Shown: positions 50,401-63,921 of the stretch, piece after piece | Layout of the letters: each line of letters opens with the position of its first letter | Numbering within the stretch: the stretch's first letter is position 1 | From: Cyprinodon diabolis | Taxonomy: Eukaryota > Chordata > Actinopteri > Cyprinodontiformes > Cyprinodontidae | Reading direction: 5' to 3' | Assembly (NCBI GenBank): GCA_030533445.1 | Contig: CM060062.1 | Span: 19,052,164 to 19,116,163 of the forward strand | Length of the DNA: 64,000 nt | Notes under the pieces: model-generated | Database searches by the model: none | Told to the model about the DNA's origin: nothing | What the model saw: only the letters and a program-made list of their open reading frames with translations | Program-made: the position numbers and the translations under genes

Positions 50401-51860
50401 TTGCAGTGTGGTGCGTTTTTCCACTTCAGGTTTCTTAATGTTTTTTTTGTTGCCAAATACTTTTTCCCCCACTAGCTTTATTTAAATGTCTCAACTGTTA
50501 TAATGTTAACTTGAAGTTAACTTTGTAAAAGAAATTATACAGGAGAAAATTTGGAAATATTTCTAATTGGAGATTTTTCAAGGAAATTAACAGAAATTAA
50601 TTCGTTTATGTATATTAATTCATTTATAAGAACAAATATATTAAAAAAATAATTTAAACGGAAATTGTAAGTAGAATTCAGCAAAATCTGCATTTTGTAT
50701 AATCTTAGTTAAACTACAAATTTTTTAGGTATATCTATGCACTTGCTCAGTCTCATGCACAGAGCAAGCTGATTACCACAGGGTTATTAAAGCCACGCCC
50801 CTAGGTGCATTCCCCCATCACATGGACTGATGATTTAAGCCTAAATGGTTGAGGCCTTTTCGCGTCTAAAACATGGTCACTGAAACCACACATTTAAGGC
50901 CTTGGACTGCACAAGAGAATTGCTTTTTGATGATATTTTTGGTTAGATTTATTTGATGTGTAGTTTTCCACCTTCTAAAATGTCTAAAATTCACCAGGGT
51001 GATTTTGAATGGAAAGTTTCTGAAAACTATCTGTCGTTTTAACCTGATTTGTCATACAGGAAAAAGTGTAATTGTTTTCTTTTTGCCACCTGGTCATAGT
51101 GTGCAGAAACAAGGGGAGGTGGAACAACTATGCAGTCTTCTTCTTCATACAGCTAATCATGTTAGAGGAACTTTTAACTGTAAGAGAGGTATGATGGAAA
51201 TATTTTTGTGGTTTTTAAGCTGTGCTTTTTTTTTTAGAGCCTTGACAACCTTGATATTGTTAATCAGCCCATGCCTACTGTCAATCAGGACAAAGGTTGT
51301 GCATCAATAAACAGGGAGAGCAACATTCCCTTGTTTATAGATCTCTTTTAAATTATCCTTGTCACTGAGTCGCCAAATTTATGCCAACATTGATTCAGCA
51401 GGGGAAAATATATAAACAAATTTGGGTCACTGTTTGATGACCCATTGGGTCAAGGAGATAGTATCATTGGTATTATTGAGCGTGGCATCTGTCGTTTTTC
51501 ACCTGGACTGCTGCCCTCTTTCATGTCCCCTGCATGCTCTCCTCTCAGAGTGAAAACAAACGCTTTTTGTTGCTTGAATGCTCCAAATCTGTCTTGGGCA
51601 AGGTTATAACTGGGAGTCAGGGGTGCACAGGATGCTCAAGATTATTATCATACAGAATAAAACAGCTTCACTTTAAGGTAAAAGTGCATTACTTACTAAA
51701 AGATCAGTCATTAGGAGATAAAAATGCAGCTGGACTGTTTAGACTTAGACACTAAATTAGAGCAAGACCACTTTATTTAATGTGTATAGTTATATTTCTA
51801 TCTCTTGTCACAGAGTTCAACACTAATTATACATTGATAGGCATCCTCAAGCAGTCTATT
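47401..51860. other. Gene desert
   Basis: No gene was recognised. The 48720-49480 part is repeat-poor and may be a conserved noncoding block. The 50380-50475 part carries a short Tc1-end-like string (CCAAATACTTTTTCCCCC). The remaining open frames have no similarity or exon signals. Confidence 0.3.
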
Positions 51861-51865
51861 TCCAG

Positions 51866-52300
51866 TCAGGTAGCCAGACTGAGGCTGAGCGTCACTGCTG
51901 CGCTGCTGAGCTCCGAGAAGCATGAACCAGGTGTTGTGGTTACAGACTTCCCCTGTGGCCCACTGATGAACAACATCTGGAGCGCTTCTGTTCCGCCACT
52001 TCTTTCCTGTCCCCAATATGACCAGGCGATGTAGCCAACACTGCGATGCATGTCGACACATGGCTCCAAGGTCCCTAGATAGGAGATGAGATGCTCAGAT
52101 ACTCTTACCTGACAGGGCTGCCCCGTCGACACGCTCTGAACTCGTTCCATATGTGTGACTGGTGTCGGGTCCAAAGGGTGCTGGAACCAGGCGGGGAGAG
52201 GCTGCTGCAGCAGCACAGACAAACGTTTATTAAGGTTCAAAAGGTACCTCAGTGATATTTTTGTCTTTGCAAAGAGCAAAGAAATAACCCTGTCAAGCAA
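51866..52300 (-). other. Unclassified GC-rich segment open on both strands
   Basis: This is a GC- and CpG-richer island in AT-rich surroundings. The minus strand is open for 144 codons, the second longest frame in the window. It includes QPLPAWFQHPLDPTPVTHME and reaches a donor-like CAG|GTAAGAG at 52107, preceded by an acceptor-like CTGTGCTGCTGCAG near 52203. The plus strand is also open for 84 codons over the same DNA. I recognise neither protein. It may be an unclassified repeat, a CpG island of an unseen transcript, or an exon of an unrecognised minus-strand gene. Confidence 0.35.
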
Positions 52301-53978
52301 ATGGGTTATTTATTTGCTTTTTGCATAAGGTTCTTAAACTGGGTATAGATGTGCAGAAGTTTGCCTCTTTTATTTAGAGAAGATAATTTCTGCACAATAA
52401 AGATATCAGAGATTATTAGCAGTGCATCATATAACATATTTGAGTTATAAGAGTAAGAGTTTATTACTATGAAAGGAGTAATTTCATAGTTATAAAGATT
52501 ATTTAAGAATTATTATTATTTTATATGTATTTTTATTAGATTGTGCTAAAATACTCCCCAAAAAGTCAACTCCTCCAATCACAATAAAGACAACAGCACA
52601 ACCAGATTTGTTAGAACACACAAATAAGACTCAGACATGTAAATATTTTCTAGAGTCCTAATAACATTTTCAAAAATTATGTAATTGGACACTTTATCAT
52701 GAAAATCATTAAATAAAACATAAAAAATATTAATTATCTTAATATTCATGAAAATGTGTTATCTTTTAGTGACCAGCAAGCATATGAAAATAAAACACAG
52801 TTGTAAATCTCATACAAGTTGCGTCAAACAGTCTCATCACTCGGTCAAAGCACGTCCTTTATTCTTACTGACAAGCTGCATTTACAACATGACTTACAGC
52901 TGAGAATAAAAGTGTAAGGCAAACTAAGTAATCCAATAACCTAACTTTTCATTTTACAGTACTGCAGTCTCCTCTGGGTTTATACATCCTAAATCATCGA
53001 GACACAATAACTGGACTTCAATGGCAGGTGAATTTAAGCGAGTAAACGCAGGTACACACCCGCAGTGTCCTCATTGTCCACTTTCAAGTATTATATTTGG
53101 TCTGGTTTTAATCACAGATATCCTCTTTAAATGATCCCTACAATAAAGATCTGTAGATATTTAGTACTTTCTTTTAATCTAGCAAACAATGAATGCTTGA
53201 TTGTTTTTGTCCTCTCCTCCTTCTGACAGCCAAGGCTATAAAAGAGTTAAATATGCTGGAACCTTGCCCTGTTGGCCAATTGAATGGCAGAGCACAGTGA
53301 TCCAAAACACCCTCTGCAGAAAATAAAACAATATAAAGAAATACGCAATACTGGGATTTAATTTTCTCGCCACCACCCATTTATATAATACATGAAATGA
53401 ACCTCAAATTAATTTGCACCGAGGCTCTAAAGTAACAATGTAATCTCAGTGTTATAGCACAGTTGCAAATGGATTTCTGTCTCTTGTAATTTTATAAGAA
53501 GCACTCTGGGGGTCACCTTAAAAGATGTCGCTATTTTTTAAAAGCACAAACTGTCCGGTGGCCTGTCAGCAAAAGGAGGAATCTTCTGCAGCGCAATCTG
53601 TTTTGTGCCATTGATTTGACTGCTGTTGCGCCTTGTCACGTGGTTTGCCTGTTAGGGTTTGCTGGTATTGGCAGAGGTGACTAATATTATACCCAGATGT
53701 CTATAATAAAGTGCAGAGTGTCTGCTTACTTGCGCGCAATCTGGTCCTCGCAGCCTCCTGAGCAGTGCAGAATGACTTGAACCCTGCTAAATGTTAAGGG
53801 AACATAACATTGCATGGCACAGCAAGAGTGACGGAGAGAGGGGCTCAGCAGAATATGATGACACTTCTATTAGTGTCTTCCTGCTGAAAGATGTAGAACC
53901 GAACTCTGCAAATTATTTAGATTGTGACACCTCTGACAGTCAGTGAATAATTGATTTTCCTGTTTTTTTATGCTATAT
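52301..53978. other. Gene desert
   Basis: No gene was recognised. The 53440-53860 part is repeat-poor with balanced composition and could be a conserved element. Confidence 0.3.
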
Positions 53979-55592
53979 ACAATGCTTTGTAAAAGTATTC
54001 ACACCCCTTGATTTGTTTCGTTTTGGTCATGTTATATTCAGAAACCTTTATTTATTATGTCAGGATCTTATGTGAAGGACCATTACTAAGAGGACAACTA
54101 GGAAGTAGAATGAATTTTACACCTATTTTGGAACATGTATCACATAAAATGTGAAAACTGAGTTTTGCAACTGTATTCTCCCCTGCTAGGTGCTTATTTA
54201 CTATTCACTTACAGCTGTAATCCTTTTGGGTACCTCTCTGCCAGCTTCATACTTCTACAGACAAAAAGATTTGTTTATTTAACTTTGAGAAATGCCTGAT
54301 ATTTATTAAGATTTGATGGAGAGTGTCCATGCTTTCAAATCTTGCAAAGGCTTCTCAATTGTATCAAGTTCTAGACTTTAATAAGGCAATTTAACACATA
54401 AGATTGTCAAGAACAGAGGACAAATGGACCCAGTATTCAAGGAGAGACAGTCAGTAGGAAAGTTCCAACGTTTATTAAATAAAACAAAACTAAAGTGGAG
54501 CTGTGGCTCGCGGACACTGCAGGTGGGGGGGCAGGGCACCACCCAATCTCAGGCACTCTGGTTAACAGTCCAGACCACGAGTGTCCCCAGTGCTGCAGTC
54601 CCAGAGGTTATGGTGGAAGCTGATCCTGGTGAGGGATCCAGAACAGACAGAAACAGGCAGGATCCAGATCAGGCAGGAACAGAGACAGGTGGCAGGATCC
54701 AGACTTCCAGGCATCCACAGGCTTCCAGGAGGGTTCAGAGTCTGACTGGGACCAGAAGCATGACCAGGTGGTCACGCACAGGAGCAGACAGGATCAGGTG
54801 CAGACAGGCAGGCACAGTGGAAGAGGGTAGCCGAGACAGGACGTAGGAACCGGAACTTGAAGCAGACTTTAAACTGGTCTCCTCCTGGAGCCAGGCTTAC
54901 TTAGATAAAAACTGAACCTCCCGCCATAATTAGCCAAAAACCCAGAGGACTCCACGGGGGAGGAACAGTGGACAGTCAGGAGACAAGACAAACACTAAAA
55001 CCCTCTTTCCACTGGCAGCTAGGATCCAGGACATGAACCAAATAAAACTGGACAGACTAACAAAAAGACAAGCAATGATCTGGCACTGAATGCTCAGGCT
55101 GAACTGAATATAAACCACAGGAAACAGGTGAGAGGAATAAATTATGATTGAGGCAGGGAAGAAAGAGGGCAGGTGAGAGGAATTACTAATTAGGGAGGAG
55201 CAAACAGGCCAGATCATGACAAAGATTTGACCTAAAGCCTCTTTATTGTACAGTAGTTTCTACTGTTTCCATAGGGTTGATGTCCTGCTTAAGGATAAAT
55301 CCAGTGCAGATACTAACGAGTGACTGTTGTTTGTTTAAATACATCCATGTTTCCACTAACTCTGGATTTAGGGGAATTCTGAAGGCAATTGGTTGTATTA
55401 TTACAAAGTATCAAAGTAAAGAAAACCAATAGATATCACATAATTTAAAGTTTGGAAAAAAATAAGTAAACCTTGTGTCCTTTATCTGAGAACTCACAGT
55501 TTTTAGTGATGAAAGAAAATTAAAATATATTGCATATTAATGCTTCAAAGAGACAAAGGGTCAAAATTTTTAAGGGGTACTAATACTATACC
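53979..55592. mobile_element. Tc1/mariner relic split by an LTR
   Basis: The left terminus (AATGCTTTGTAAAAGTATTC, 53981) and right terminus (AAGGGGTACTAATACTATA, about 55574-55592) are inverted Tc1-type ends. Antisense transposase text is interrupted at 54404 (CAATTTAACACATAAGAT) and resumes at 55222 (AAGATTTGACCTAAAGCC) through GTTGATGTCCTGCTT. The gap is exactly the solo LTR, so the two halves belonged to one element. Confidence 0.7.
54405..55221 (-). mobile_element. Solo LTR (reverse), nested in a Tc1 relic
   Basis: The ends are TGTCAAGAACAG and CAGATCATGACA, with the 5-bp direct repeat AAGAT on both flanks (54400-54404 and 55222-55226). On the minus strand it has an AATAAA near 54472 and a 3' tail that parallels the tail of the LTR at 34344 (AATAAA, then GGAACTTT..., ending TGACA). 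It contains clustered GGCAGGATCCAGA-type repeats. The 140-codon frame at 54424-54846 runs through these repeats and is not a gene. No internal retrotransposon genes remain. Confidence 0.8.
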
Positions 55593-57479
55593 AAAAACTG
55601 TCTGCACTTTAAACTTGTGTTTTTTTTTTATAATTACTTATTCTTTTTATTTTTATTATAACACAAATATGCCAAAACCCAACATACCTTTCCTACTGCA
55701 GAATAGGAGGTCATTCGCTCATCAAGCTGTACCTGTCATTGTGTTTGATCCCATCAGAGTCCCCCTCCCAGCCATAACTCGTCCCCTCTTCCTCTCAGAA
55801 TCCGCTCAGGATTTTCCGACCTTTTTATCCCTCACATGAGTTCACACAGATATCTCAGCAGCTATAACTCAGCTCCTAAATTTAGGCAATATGTTGAGAC
55901 ATCCGCAGTGGACCCGACTGCACCTTTTTGCCTTTTTTAGGGAACAAAGCGCAGCGTCTCTCAGAGGCCATCCTTGTGTGGTGTTTGCTTTTCAAATTAC
56001 CATAAAGACTCAGTGAAGGTCATTCCGAATACACAAAGTGACATGATTTAAAGAGTGTTTTCACAACGGTAGCAGTTGAGAGCAGAACGCTTCTAGATGA
56101 CACATGGTTTAGATGTCCGTTATATTGTGCATTTTATATTTATTTTTTAAAAAAGATGTATGCTTTACAGAGAGTAGACCATTGGCAGTCTCACATTGAC
56201 AGCTGAACCTGAACAAAAATGACTGTGATTAAATGCAAAGAGCTCTCAAAATACCAAACAAATAACTCTGGGTGATAAATTTGTTGCTTATTCGTTTCTT
56301 CTGTTCATAGTTGTACTTTTGTTGCTGAGCTTTTAAACCAGCTTTTCAGCTCCCCCCTTTCAACCACCGAGTGTCGGTCTTTTCTCTGAAGGAGGAATTT
56401 AAAGCTCAGAAAGTTTATAAATAAGCCTTCTATCATATTCCACAACAGGTGTGACCTCCATGTCCTAAAACTGAACACTTTCAGTGGCTGCCCGCTATTT
56501 GCTATATGAGGAGTGGATGGAATACTGGCTGCCATATAAAATCTGCACCCTGTTGTGATTAAGTTCTGCTTTTTTTTATTCCCTTTGTCTCTTTTTTCAC
56601 ATTCTCACTAATATTATGACAGTGTGTTAAATGACTGCAATTTGTGCACACAATAGCAGCTGTGGAGACATGTCAAGTTGTGTTCCTGCCAGGGGAGTTT
56701 CAAGTATTCAATGAAGCTTTCAAGGATAAACAGCCTATCAGGTGATTTGCTGTACCCTACAGAACACTGTGGAGAACGCAGTGAGAGCCCGCTGTGTTTC
56801 AGCAAATGCCTTTAGAACTTGGCAGCGAAATCTTGAAGAACACCCAGAGTTAGAGCTAAGAATTAATCTGTTATGCTTTGACAATCTTAAAAAGTGAGGA
56901 GAAACTAGAGTTAAAGACATGTTACTATTTGACAGGTACGAGTTGCAGGTCTGCCCTTTGTCCCCTCATGCTTCTTTTGATAAAAAACACAGTATATCTT
57001 CATCCTTTGTCTCTGAAATATTAAATACAGGTATTTGAAAAGTTTATCCTTGAGAAAGTGTAAAGTAAAGAGTGAAGATGAGCTTGACACTATGGCAGTC
57101 ATAACTGCAGGGAGTTCTTCAAGAGGAAACCAGATTGAGGCTTACACTGTTATGGTGGAAGAAACAAAATCAAAGGGCATGATAGGTTTTCCCTGATTTT
57201 TTCACACTGCTACCATATATGCGGGAGTCTGAAAATGGCCTGCTACAAAGAACCAAATATCCCATGAATGTGTACAGATTTTGTCACCTCTAATAGGCAA
57301 CAGAGCTTGCATAAAAATCTAAAACGAGTGCTGTGTATTTGTAATGAGTGAAAACACCTTTAGGTGACTGATATGTTTATCTTATTTATCCACAACACAG
57401 TTTACCTTCAGTTAGCCTAAAAGGAGAGTGTGGAATACATTTTTAAGTTTGATCATAACTGAAATTTACTCTAAAGAAC
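55593..57479. other. Gene desert
   Basis: No gene was recognised. The 55680-56000 part is repeat-poor and moderately GC-rich. Its 99-codon frame has no exon signals. Confidence 0.3.
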
Positions 57480-59335
57480 AATGCAAAATGGTGTACAGTT
57501 TGGAAATAGAAAGGAAATTATGATTTTTTTTTTCCAAATGGAAAACGGAAAAGGGCATTGTGCAAATGTATTCAGTGGTAAAGCTGCATGATTTTAGGGT
57601 ATGTTTCCACCAGCTTTGCACATTTAGTGATTGAAATTTTTAACCAATTCTTCTTAATAAAACAGCTCAAGCGTCTTCCTGGAAAAAGGTAAATGCAAAC
57701 AGGATTATGGTTTCCCTTTAGTAGTGGCAGTCTTCCTGTCACTCTTCCATAAGGACTACGTGTGTGCAGTGCACAACTGAAAGTTATCCAGTGGACAGCT
57801 TCATTCACCTGAGCTGTGGATCTCTGCAGTTTGTCCAGAGTCATTATTGGCCTCCTGTCTGCACCTTTGATTGGTGCATTGTTTGCCCTCAAGCTTGGAT
57901 AGACGGCCTTGTCTTGGTAGATTTACAGTTTTGCTATACCATTTCTGGGTGAAGGATTGAGCAGTGCTCCGTGAGCTTCTCAAAGGTTGGGCAATATTTG
58001 TATATTAAGTCCTGTTACCTAGAACGAGGTATAAGCTCATAGGTGACCGGGTCTTCCCTGTAGCTGGAAGGCTAAAATGATTTGCCACTGCATATCTAGT
58101 AGGCGCCCTCTGTGATAATCTTCTTAAAGTCTCATCTTTTCTTTCTGGGGATTAATACTCAAAAGGCAGTTTTTGTTGGTTGATTTCATGTTTGCTCTTC
58201 TATTTTCTATGTCATTTTACTTATTAAATCTTACTTACTGTTTTTAGACTTAGACAACTTTTATTGTCATTTTGTATACACTATGTGTATACAAGACGAA
58301 ATTTCATTTAACACAGCTTTTCAGACAGTAAATCAACATTTTAATTCCATAAAGTGCAGCAGTCATGACACATAAGCAGCGTGGGAGAAACAAAAACCTG
58401 GTGCAAAAAATGCATTGATTTGGAAGTTCAGAGAATTAACATATATGGTGCAAATAAGCAGTATTTTTGGTTTGGTGTTACCAGTGTGATACAGAGTCTA
58501 TGCCATGATTTAGAGTTTGTTTTTGTTTGCTTTATCAACATTTCAGCTGTCTGATGGCAGTGGGGAAGAAGGTGTTGCAGAATCTGCTGGACCTGCATCG
58601 AATGCTGCGAAGCCTCTTCCCAGAGGCAGCAGGGAGAACAGTCCATGGTGGGGGTGTGAGGGGTCATTGATAATGTGACGGGCTCGGGACACGCAGAGCT
58701 GGGATGAAATGTCTTTTATGGAGGGAAGAGAAGCCCCAATGATCCTCTCTGCTGTCATCCCCACTCTTCTCACTTTCTTTTAGTCTGAGGCACTGTAGCC
58801 TCCATACCACATACACCTCATACATTTTATGGTGTTTCTATTTCTACTTCTGTGTCACACTTTAAACCTAATGTTTTTTTTAAAGAGCTATATAAATAAA
58901 GTTGGATTGATTTGGATATATTGTCTAAGTCTGCTTTAAAGTTCTTCACAACATTCTTCCTGACATGTCTGCTTTCATGATGATGTTTGCTCCCCATTAT
59001 TCTCTTAACCAAACTCTGAGCATTACTACACAGCTGTATTTGTACAAATATTACATACACATAGGTGGAATAGTCATTATCAATCATCGGGTAACTTCTA
59101 TAGGCCTCTTGTTGCACTCAGAGAGGCAACAAAGGGGGGAAATACTTTTGCACACCCTAATTTTCAGTTTTTTTATCCATAAACATGTCTTCAATCATGT
59201 ATAATTTTCTTTCAGCCTTACCATTATGTACCACTTCATTATGGTCTCTTATACATAACGTTTCAGTAACAGATTTATGTTTCTTTTATAATGAGACAAA
59301 ATATGGAATAACTCAAGGGGTATGAATACTCCTTG
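57480..59335 (-). pseudogene. Tc1 transposase relic with internal deletion and insertion
   Basis: The minus strand at 57572-57892 reads DRRPIMTLDKLQRSTAQV, then HTRSPYGRV and PLLKG, then jumps to FIKKNWLKI and CAKLVETYPK. These are the DNA-binding-domain end and the extreme C-terminus of Tc1 transposases, with the central DDE catalytic part deleted. A second frame (57801-57983) has the upstream NLPRQGRLSKL. Tc1 sequence resumes at about 58930 and ends at AAGGGGTATGAATACTCC near 59317-59334. The 58030-58930 interval is foreign, including the repeat at 58247. It is not functional. Confidence 0.78.
58247..58790. repeat. Dispersed repeat (second copy), inserted in Tc1 relic
   Basis: It starts GACTTAGACAACTTTTATTG and matches the split copy at 9409-9945. 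It then extends further through CAGCTGTCTGATGGCAGTGG and a GC-richer portion (AACAGTCCATGGTGGGGGTG). This is typical of a widespread fish retroelement 3' region; the class was not established. Confidence 0.65.
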
Positions 59336-61375
59336 AGTTATGATATGAATTTCTAACATTTTCTAGCCAAATCCATAAAGAAAGCACAGCCTAATATTAA
59401 CACTGATTTGTTTAATCATGAGTTGATGTGTTCAAGATTCTGTCACACATTTCGTACAGAAAATTAAGTTGTAATCCTCACAATCCCATTTGTTAACAAT
59501 GTTTTACAACAAACCTCTTAGGCCTGTACAGTTGTAGTCCGACTGAGATTGATTAAGCTGTATGTTAGTTAAGAGGGTTTCAGGGGCACAGCCTTGGTTT
59601 CTTGTTTCAAAATAAAAAAAATTGGAATCATTTTTTATTTAATCTGTGAATACTTTTTAAATGTACAGTAAATTTTCCTTTTTGTTATTTCCGGTCTTAT
59701 TCTCCGAGAGTGTAACTTACCCCATGTAAAACAATAAACTTGTCCCAGACAAATTTTAAAAAATGCAACCAAAGAGATCGATGCCAAGAGTTCCCAGAGG
59801 TCAGGGCTAAGTTTCGAGATAAGTGGTGGTAGATTAGCATGGGCAGGATGAGAAAAAGATGTAGTTAGCTTAGCTTAGTTTAACCTTAATGAAACATGGA
59901 GAGTGAGCAAAGAGACTGATAATTACGCCATGGATAAATCTGGAACTTGTCCTCGACACCAGAGGTAGAGAAAAGCTTCATGAGGCTCAGTGGGCTGCAG
60001 CCTTATTGGTTTAAGCTGCTTGCTTTAAGGCGTTAACTTAGTAATGCCTGAAGTCAGTGCTGCCAAGGATGGGTGTCTGAGTGAGTTGTATTCATACCCA
60101 AATGCTGGGCTTTGGTTTTTAAGCAAACCGATAATTAAACTGCATCAACCACTGTTCTTTTAGGACTCATATTGCAGAACTAAAAACTCTCACATGAACA
60201 AGAAAAACAGTGCAGAGTAATATCGAAATAGCCACCCATAGACCCAGTTTACAGTAACTGCACAAAGAGATGATTTTGGGCTATGTTCAATTGTAACTCT
60301 CCTTTAGTGTGTTAAAAGGCTGTCTGATTGCTAAATCCATCAAACAGAAGAATTGGAGAAGACATATTTAGATATTTTATAACACTTAACGTCTAACGGA
60401 AATATTTTATTCTTAAACTATGGCGATGCACATGTACGCACATGCGATACTCATTTATGTTATCTACAAAGACTGCTTGCTTTCTTTCTCATATCATGGA
60501 TTGCATGTCTAATTGGTGGCAGGTGTCACATGCCATTTTATTTACCACAACTTCATTGCTTAGACCAGTCGAGAAATAAGAGACGATGGGTAATGGTGGG
60601 TAAAATATCCTCCTCCATGTTACTCCCATGTCCTTAAATGTCCCTCCTGTCCCCTGTCAACTGAGAGCCATCTCAGAATTAGGAGAAGGTGAGCCAAGAA
60701 TGAAAGCTGGCCAGATTACTTTACATTATTTCAATCAATTATTCAAATGTCCCCAATGCTGTCACTATGGCTGGCTTGACGAGGCATGCCAAATAATGAT
60801 CCCGGCGCCCAAATGCCTAGTTGGGACGAATGCTTAGACTTGCAAGTGCAAAGCGGACCATGAAATATTCACATGGGACATGTTCATGCTAGAACCCTGA
60901 GTTTTAGACCTTTTAATTGGACCTAACCGCAAAAAAGTGTTGGGTCAACCTGTTTCTGTCACTGCGGTCACATGAGCAGCTGGAGCAGCAGGGCAAGGTA
61001 AAGGGGCGGGGAGTTATGTATAGCCACCAAGTGCAAGAGGAACAGGGTACTCTTTGTCCCAGGCTGCCACTTTAAAGAGTGTCAAAAGCTAATAAATATT
61101 TCAGATTTCGCTGTGTGTTAGGGGCTTAGCCTTTCTCTGTCGAGCGTCTGCTCTGTGTACTCACCCAGGGAAACAGGTGCAGCCATATGATGGTGAATTT
61201 CAGTTCAAAAATAGCATTTAGCATATTACGCCTCCTGGAAGCCTTCTCTGGGACAAATTCTCATGTAATCATACACCATGGGTTACTGAAAACTCCTGAA
61301 GTTGATCCATGGAGACATGTGCTACCCAGGAGAGAGGAGGAGACATTAAGGCTGGTGGGGTGTAAACAGGATTTA
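59336..61375. other. Gene desert
   Basis: No gene or repeat family was recognised. The 60550-61060 part is less AT-rich and could include conserved sequence. Confidence 0.3.
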
Positions 61376-61930
61376 CAGTGCCTTTCTAAAGCAATGATAC
61401 CTCTTAAACTGTTTCACAATTTGTCATGTTACAACCACAAAATTCAATGGACTTTTTAGGTCTTTATGTGATAGACCAACGCAAGCAAAGCTGGAGGTGA
61501 AAAAAAAAAAGATCCATACTTTGAAAAAGTAAAGTCTAAAAATCCTGGCATGCACTTGTATGAAACCCTCGCCTCAATGATACCCCTGAAAAAAATTGAA
61601 TAGAGATAGAGTTCACCTTTTTCTATTTGAATCTTGGTATACATTAAGCTGTTCGGTGAAGCATCAGAGGTTTGATTGAGAACATTGGTGGACAGGCAAT
61701 ACTGTGACAACCAAAGATCACAGCAGGGAGATCAGGGAAGACATGGGGAGGTTTGATGGGGTGTTTATAAAGCAATATCTCTATTCCAATCCCACATCTA
61801 CAGCACCATCAAGACGAAGAGCCATAACAGATACCTATAGAGACTCTGGAGGAGGTGGAGTATCGGCAGCTCAGGTGGCAGAACCTGGAATTGCAAAAAT
61901 TCAGAATCAAACTATAAATTAAATTCACAC
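61376..61930 (+). mobile_element. Tc1/mariner relic, left end
   Basis: ACAGTGCCTTTCTAAAGCAA is a degraded Tc1 terminus. It is followed by subterminal family sequence (CATGTTACAACCACAAAATT, ATGTGATAGACCAACGCAAG). Farther in is a short decayed region with no continuous transposase frame. The right end was not found. Confidence 0.5.
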
Positions 61931-63921
61931 AATGTATTAATCCAAAAGAAAACTGCTTTATTTAAAAAAAAACTGACATCATTAGTCTGATGTGCAATAG
62001 ACAGGAGACACAGCAAATATTCATAGATGGCAAAGGGGCTTGAGACTAGGACGGAGACAATAACACAAGCCATACAACATGCAAATTAGCACAGTCCCCT
62101 CTGACCAAGCTTTTATTGTTTTAGAAGAGAAGAATGGACAAAATGTTCAGTTTTTACCTGTAATTACTGAATACTATGCATTCCACAATTTTCAGATTTC
62201 ATTTCCAGGATACAAAGTTAAATATAGAAGAAACAAAAATCTATTTATTCAAAAATAAACTACAAGAGTGAAACATCTACTACAGAGAAAATAGTCAAGC
62301 ATCATGTAGCATCACTGTCCTTGTTTGTTTTAGATTCTTTAATTATGCCATTGGACGAGTGTGTTTCAGCTTAAAACAACCAGATCAAGCTCCACCTTCG
62401 TCTGAGCCATGGCATTTAATTTCATTGTGTTTTTCTTTCCTTCTTGTCACCAAATACTGTCTGTAACATAATGAGAGATGTGGCAATTCATTATCTCTTA
62501 ATCAAGGTCAATATGAAGTAAAGTGGTGCAGCTTGCTTAGCCCTCATTTTCTATTTTTTCTGCAATGCAAAACAAATATGAGAAAATTATGGCCCTACTC
62601 ACCTTCTTTAATTAGAAAGCATGAATGATCACAAGCAGATGATATGTGCTATGCAGTGCCGTCAAATATGCCTCACTCACATTGCAGAGATCGATTTCAG
62701 TTGTTTTGAAACAGATGAACATGTTTTCCTCCTTTTGCCTACCTTATTTGTTTGATCCCCCCTGCTTGAGTTACAGACAGAAGGAGCAGCTCAACGTGAC
62801 ATCGACTTCAATCCTGTTGTAATGCTTCTCAAATCTTATTAAAAAAAACGCAGCTGTGGAAGACCTTGCTGACTCTACACATTTGCATTAACTATGTTGT
62901 TTCAGTGGTCCTCCAAGCTGATTAGGAATTTATTAAAATTAGATTTTACCTGCTCGTCTTATCATCACCATATGGTGTGGTGACCAGGACTGTTGTTGAC
63001 GAAAGGATTTGTTTTTATTTTCTCTGACAAAGAACACGTGATCACAGCTTCTGTAATTATTTTTCTGAGATATGGCCCCACACAATGCGCTTTGAGCACA
63101 GACCTAAATGGGTCTGTTATTCGAGAATATACAGTTTGTCTCTGGAAAAGTTGAGATTGCTGTGATATGGCGGTTTTCGTGGAGGACTCACATGTTAATT
63201 TCCTGTTGGAAGTGATTGAGGAAGTAGCCACCTACCTTGTATTGTTTGCAGGCTAAACATGTAAATATCTTAGATGGAGAAATCATATCGGCCCCTGCAT
63301 ACGGAAACAACCAGGATCAGGGAGACATTTAAACATTGTTTCTGTCTGAATCCTTTGTGTTTGTTAAACAGACAAATAAGCACATTTTTCAGAGAAATAT
63401 CTGTGTGCCCTTTTGTCAGAGGGTTGATGTGCCATATAAAAAAAATTTAATCAACTCAATTTGATAAAGCTTTGTCCTTAGAAACAACAGACTCAATTGT
63501 CTTTCTTTAAGAATTTACATAACATAGATTGACACAAAGTAGAACATACATGAAGCAGAACAAAAAATATGCATGGTTTTCAAAATCATTTTGCAAATAA
63601 AAATGGGCAAAGTGTAACATATGCTTTAAGTCATCTTTACTCTAATGCCCCCAAATAAAATCTAGTTTAATCAATGATCTTTAGAAATTGTTATTATATT
63701 AACAGGTAAACAGAGTGCACCTCTGAGTTATGTAATCTCTGTATAATTCCAGCAGGACTATAAATAACTCAGCAATTTGAGTAGAACATGAGTTTAACAT
63801 CACCAGATAACAGATAGCCTCACGCATGGCAGAAAGCTCAGGGATACTGTATAGGAACAGTTCAAAGCATGGGTAGGTTAGAAAACACTTCCCCAAGCTG
63901 TTGACATAAGCATGGTTCATA
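61931..63921. other. Gene desert with candidate conserved block
   Basis: The 62380-63250 part is unique, repeat-poor and rich in TAAT and bHLH-like motifs, suggesting conserved noncoding DNA. No coding exon was recognised. Confidence 0.3.

Noticed and set aside
54424..54846. 140-codon Arg/Thr/Gln-rich open frame
   Set aside because: It runs through GGCAGGATCCAGA-type repeats inside a reverse-oriented solo LTR; there is no similarity to a protein and no exon signals.
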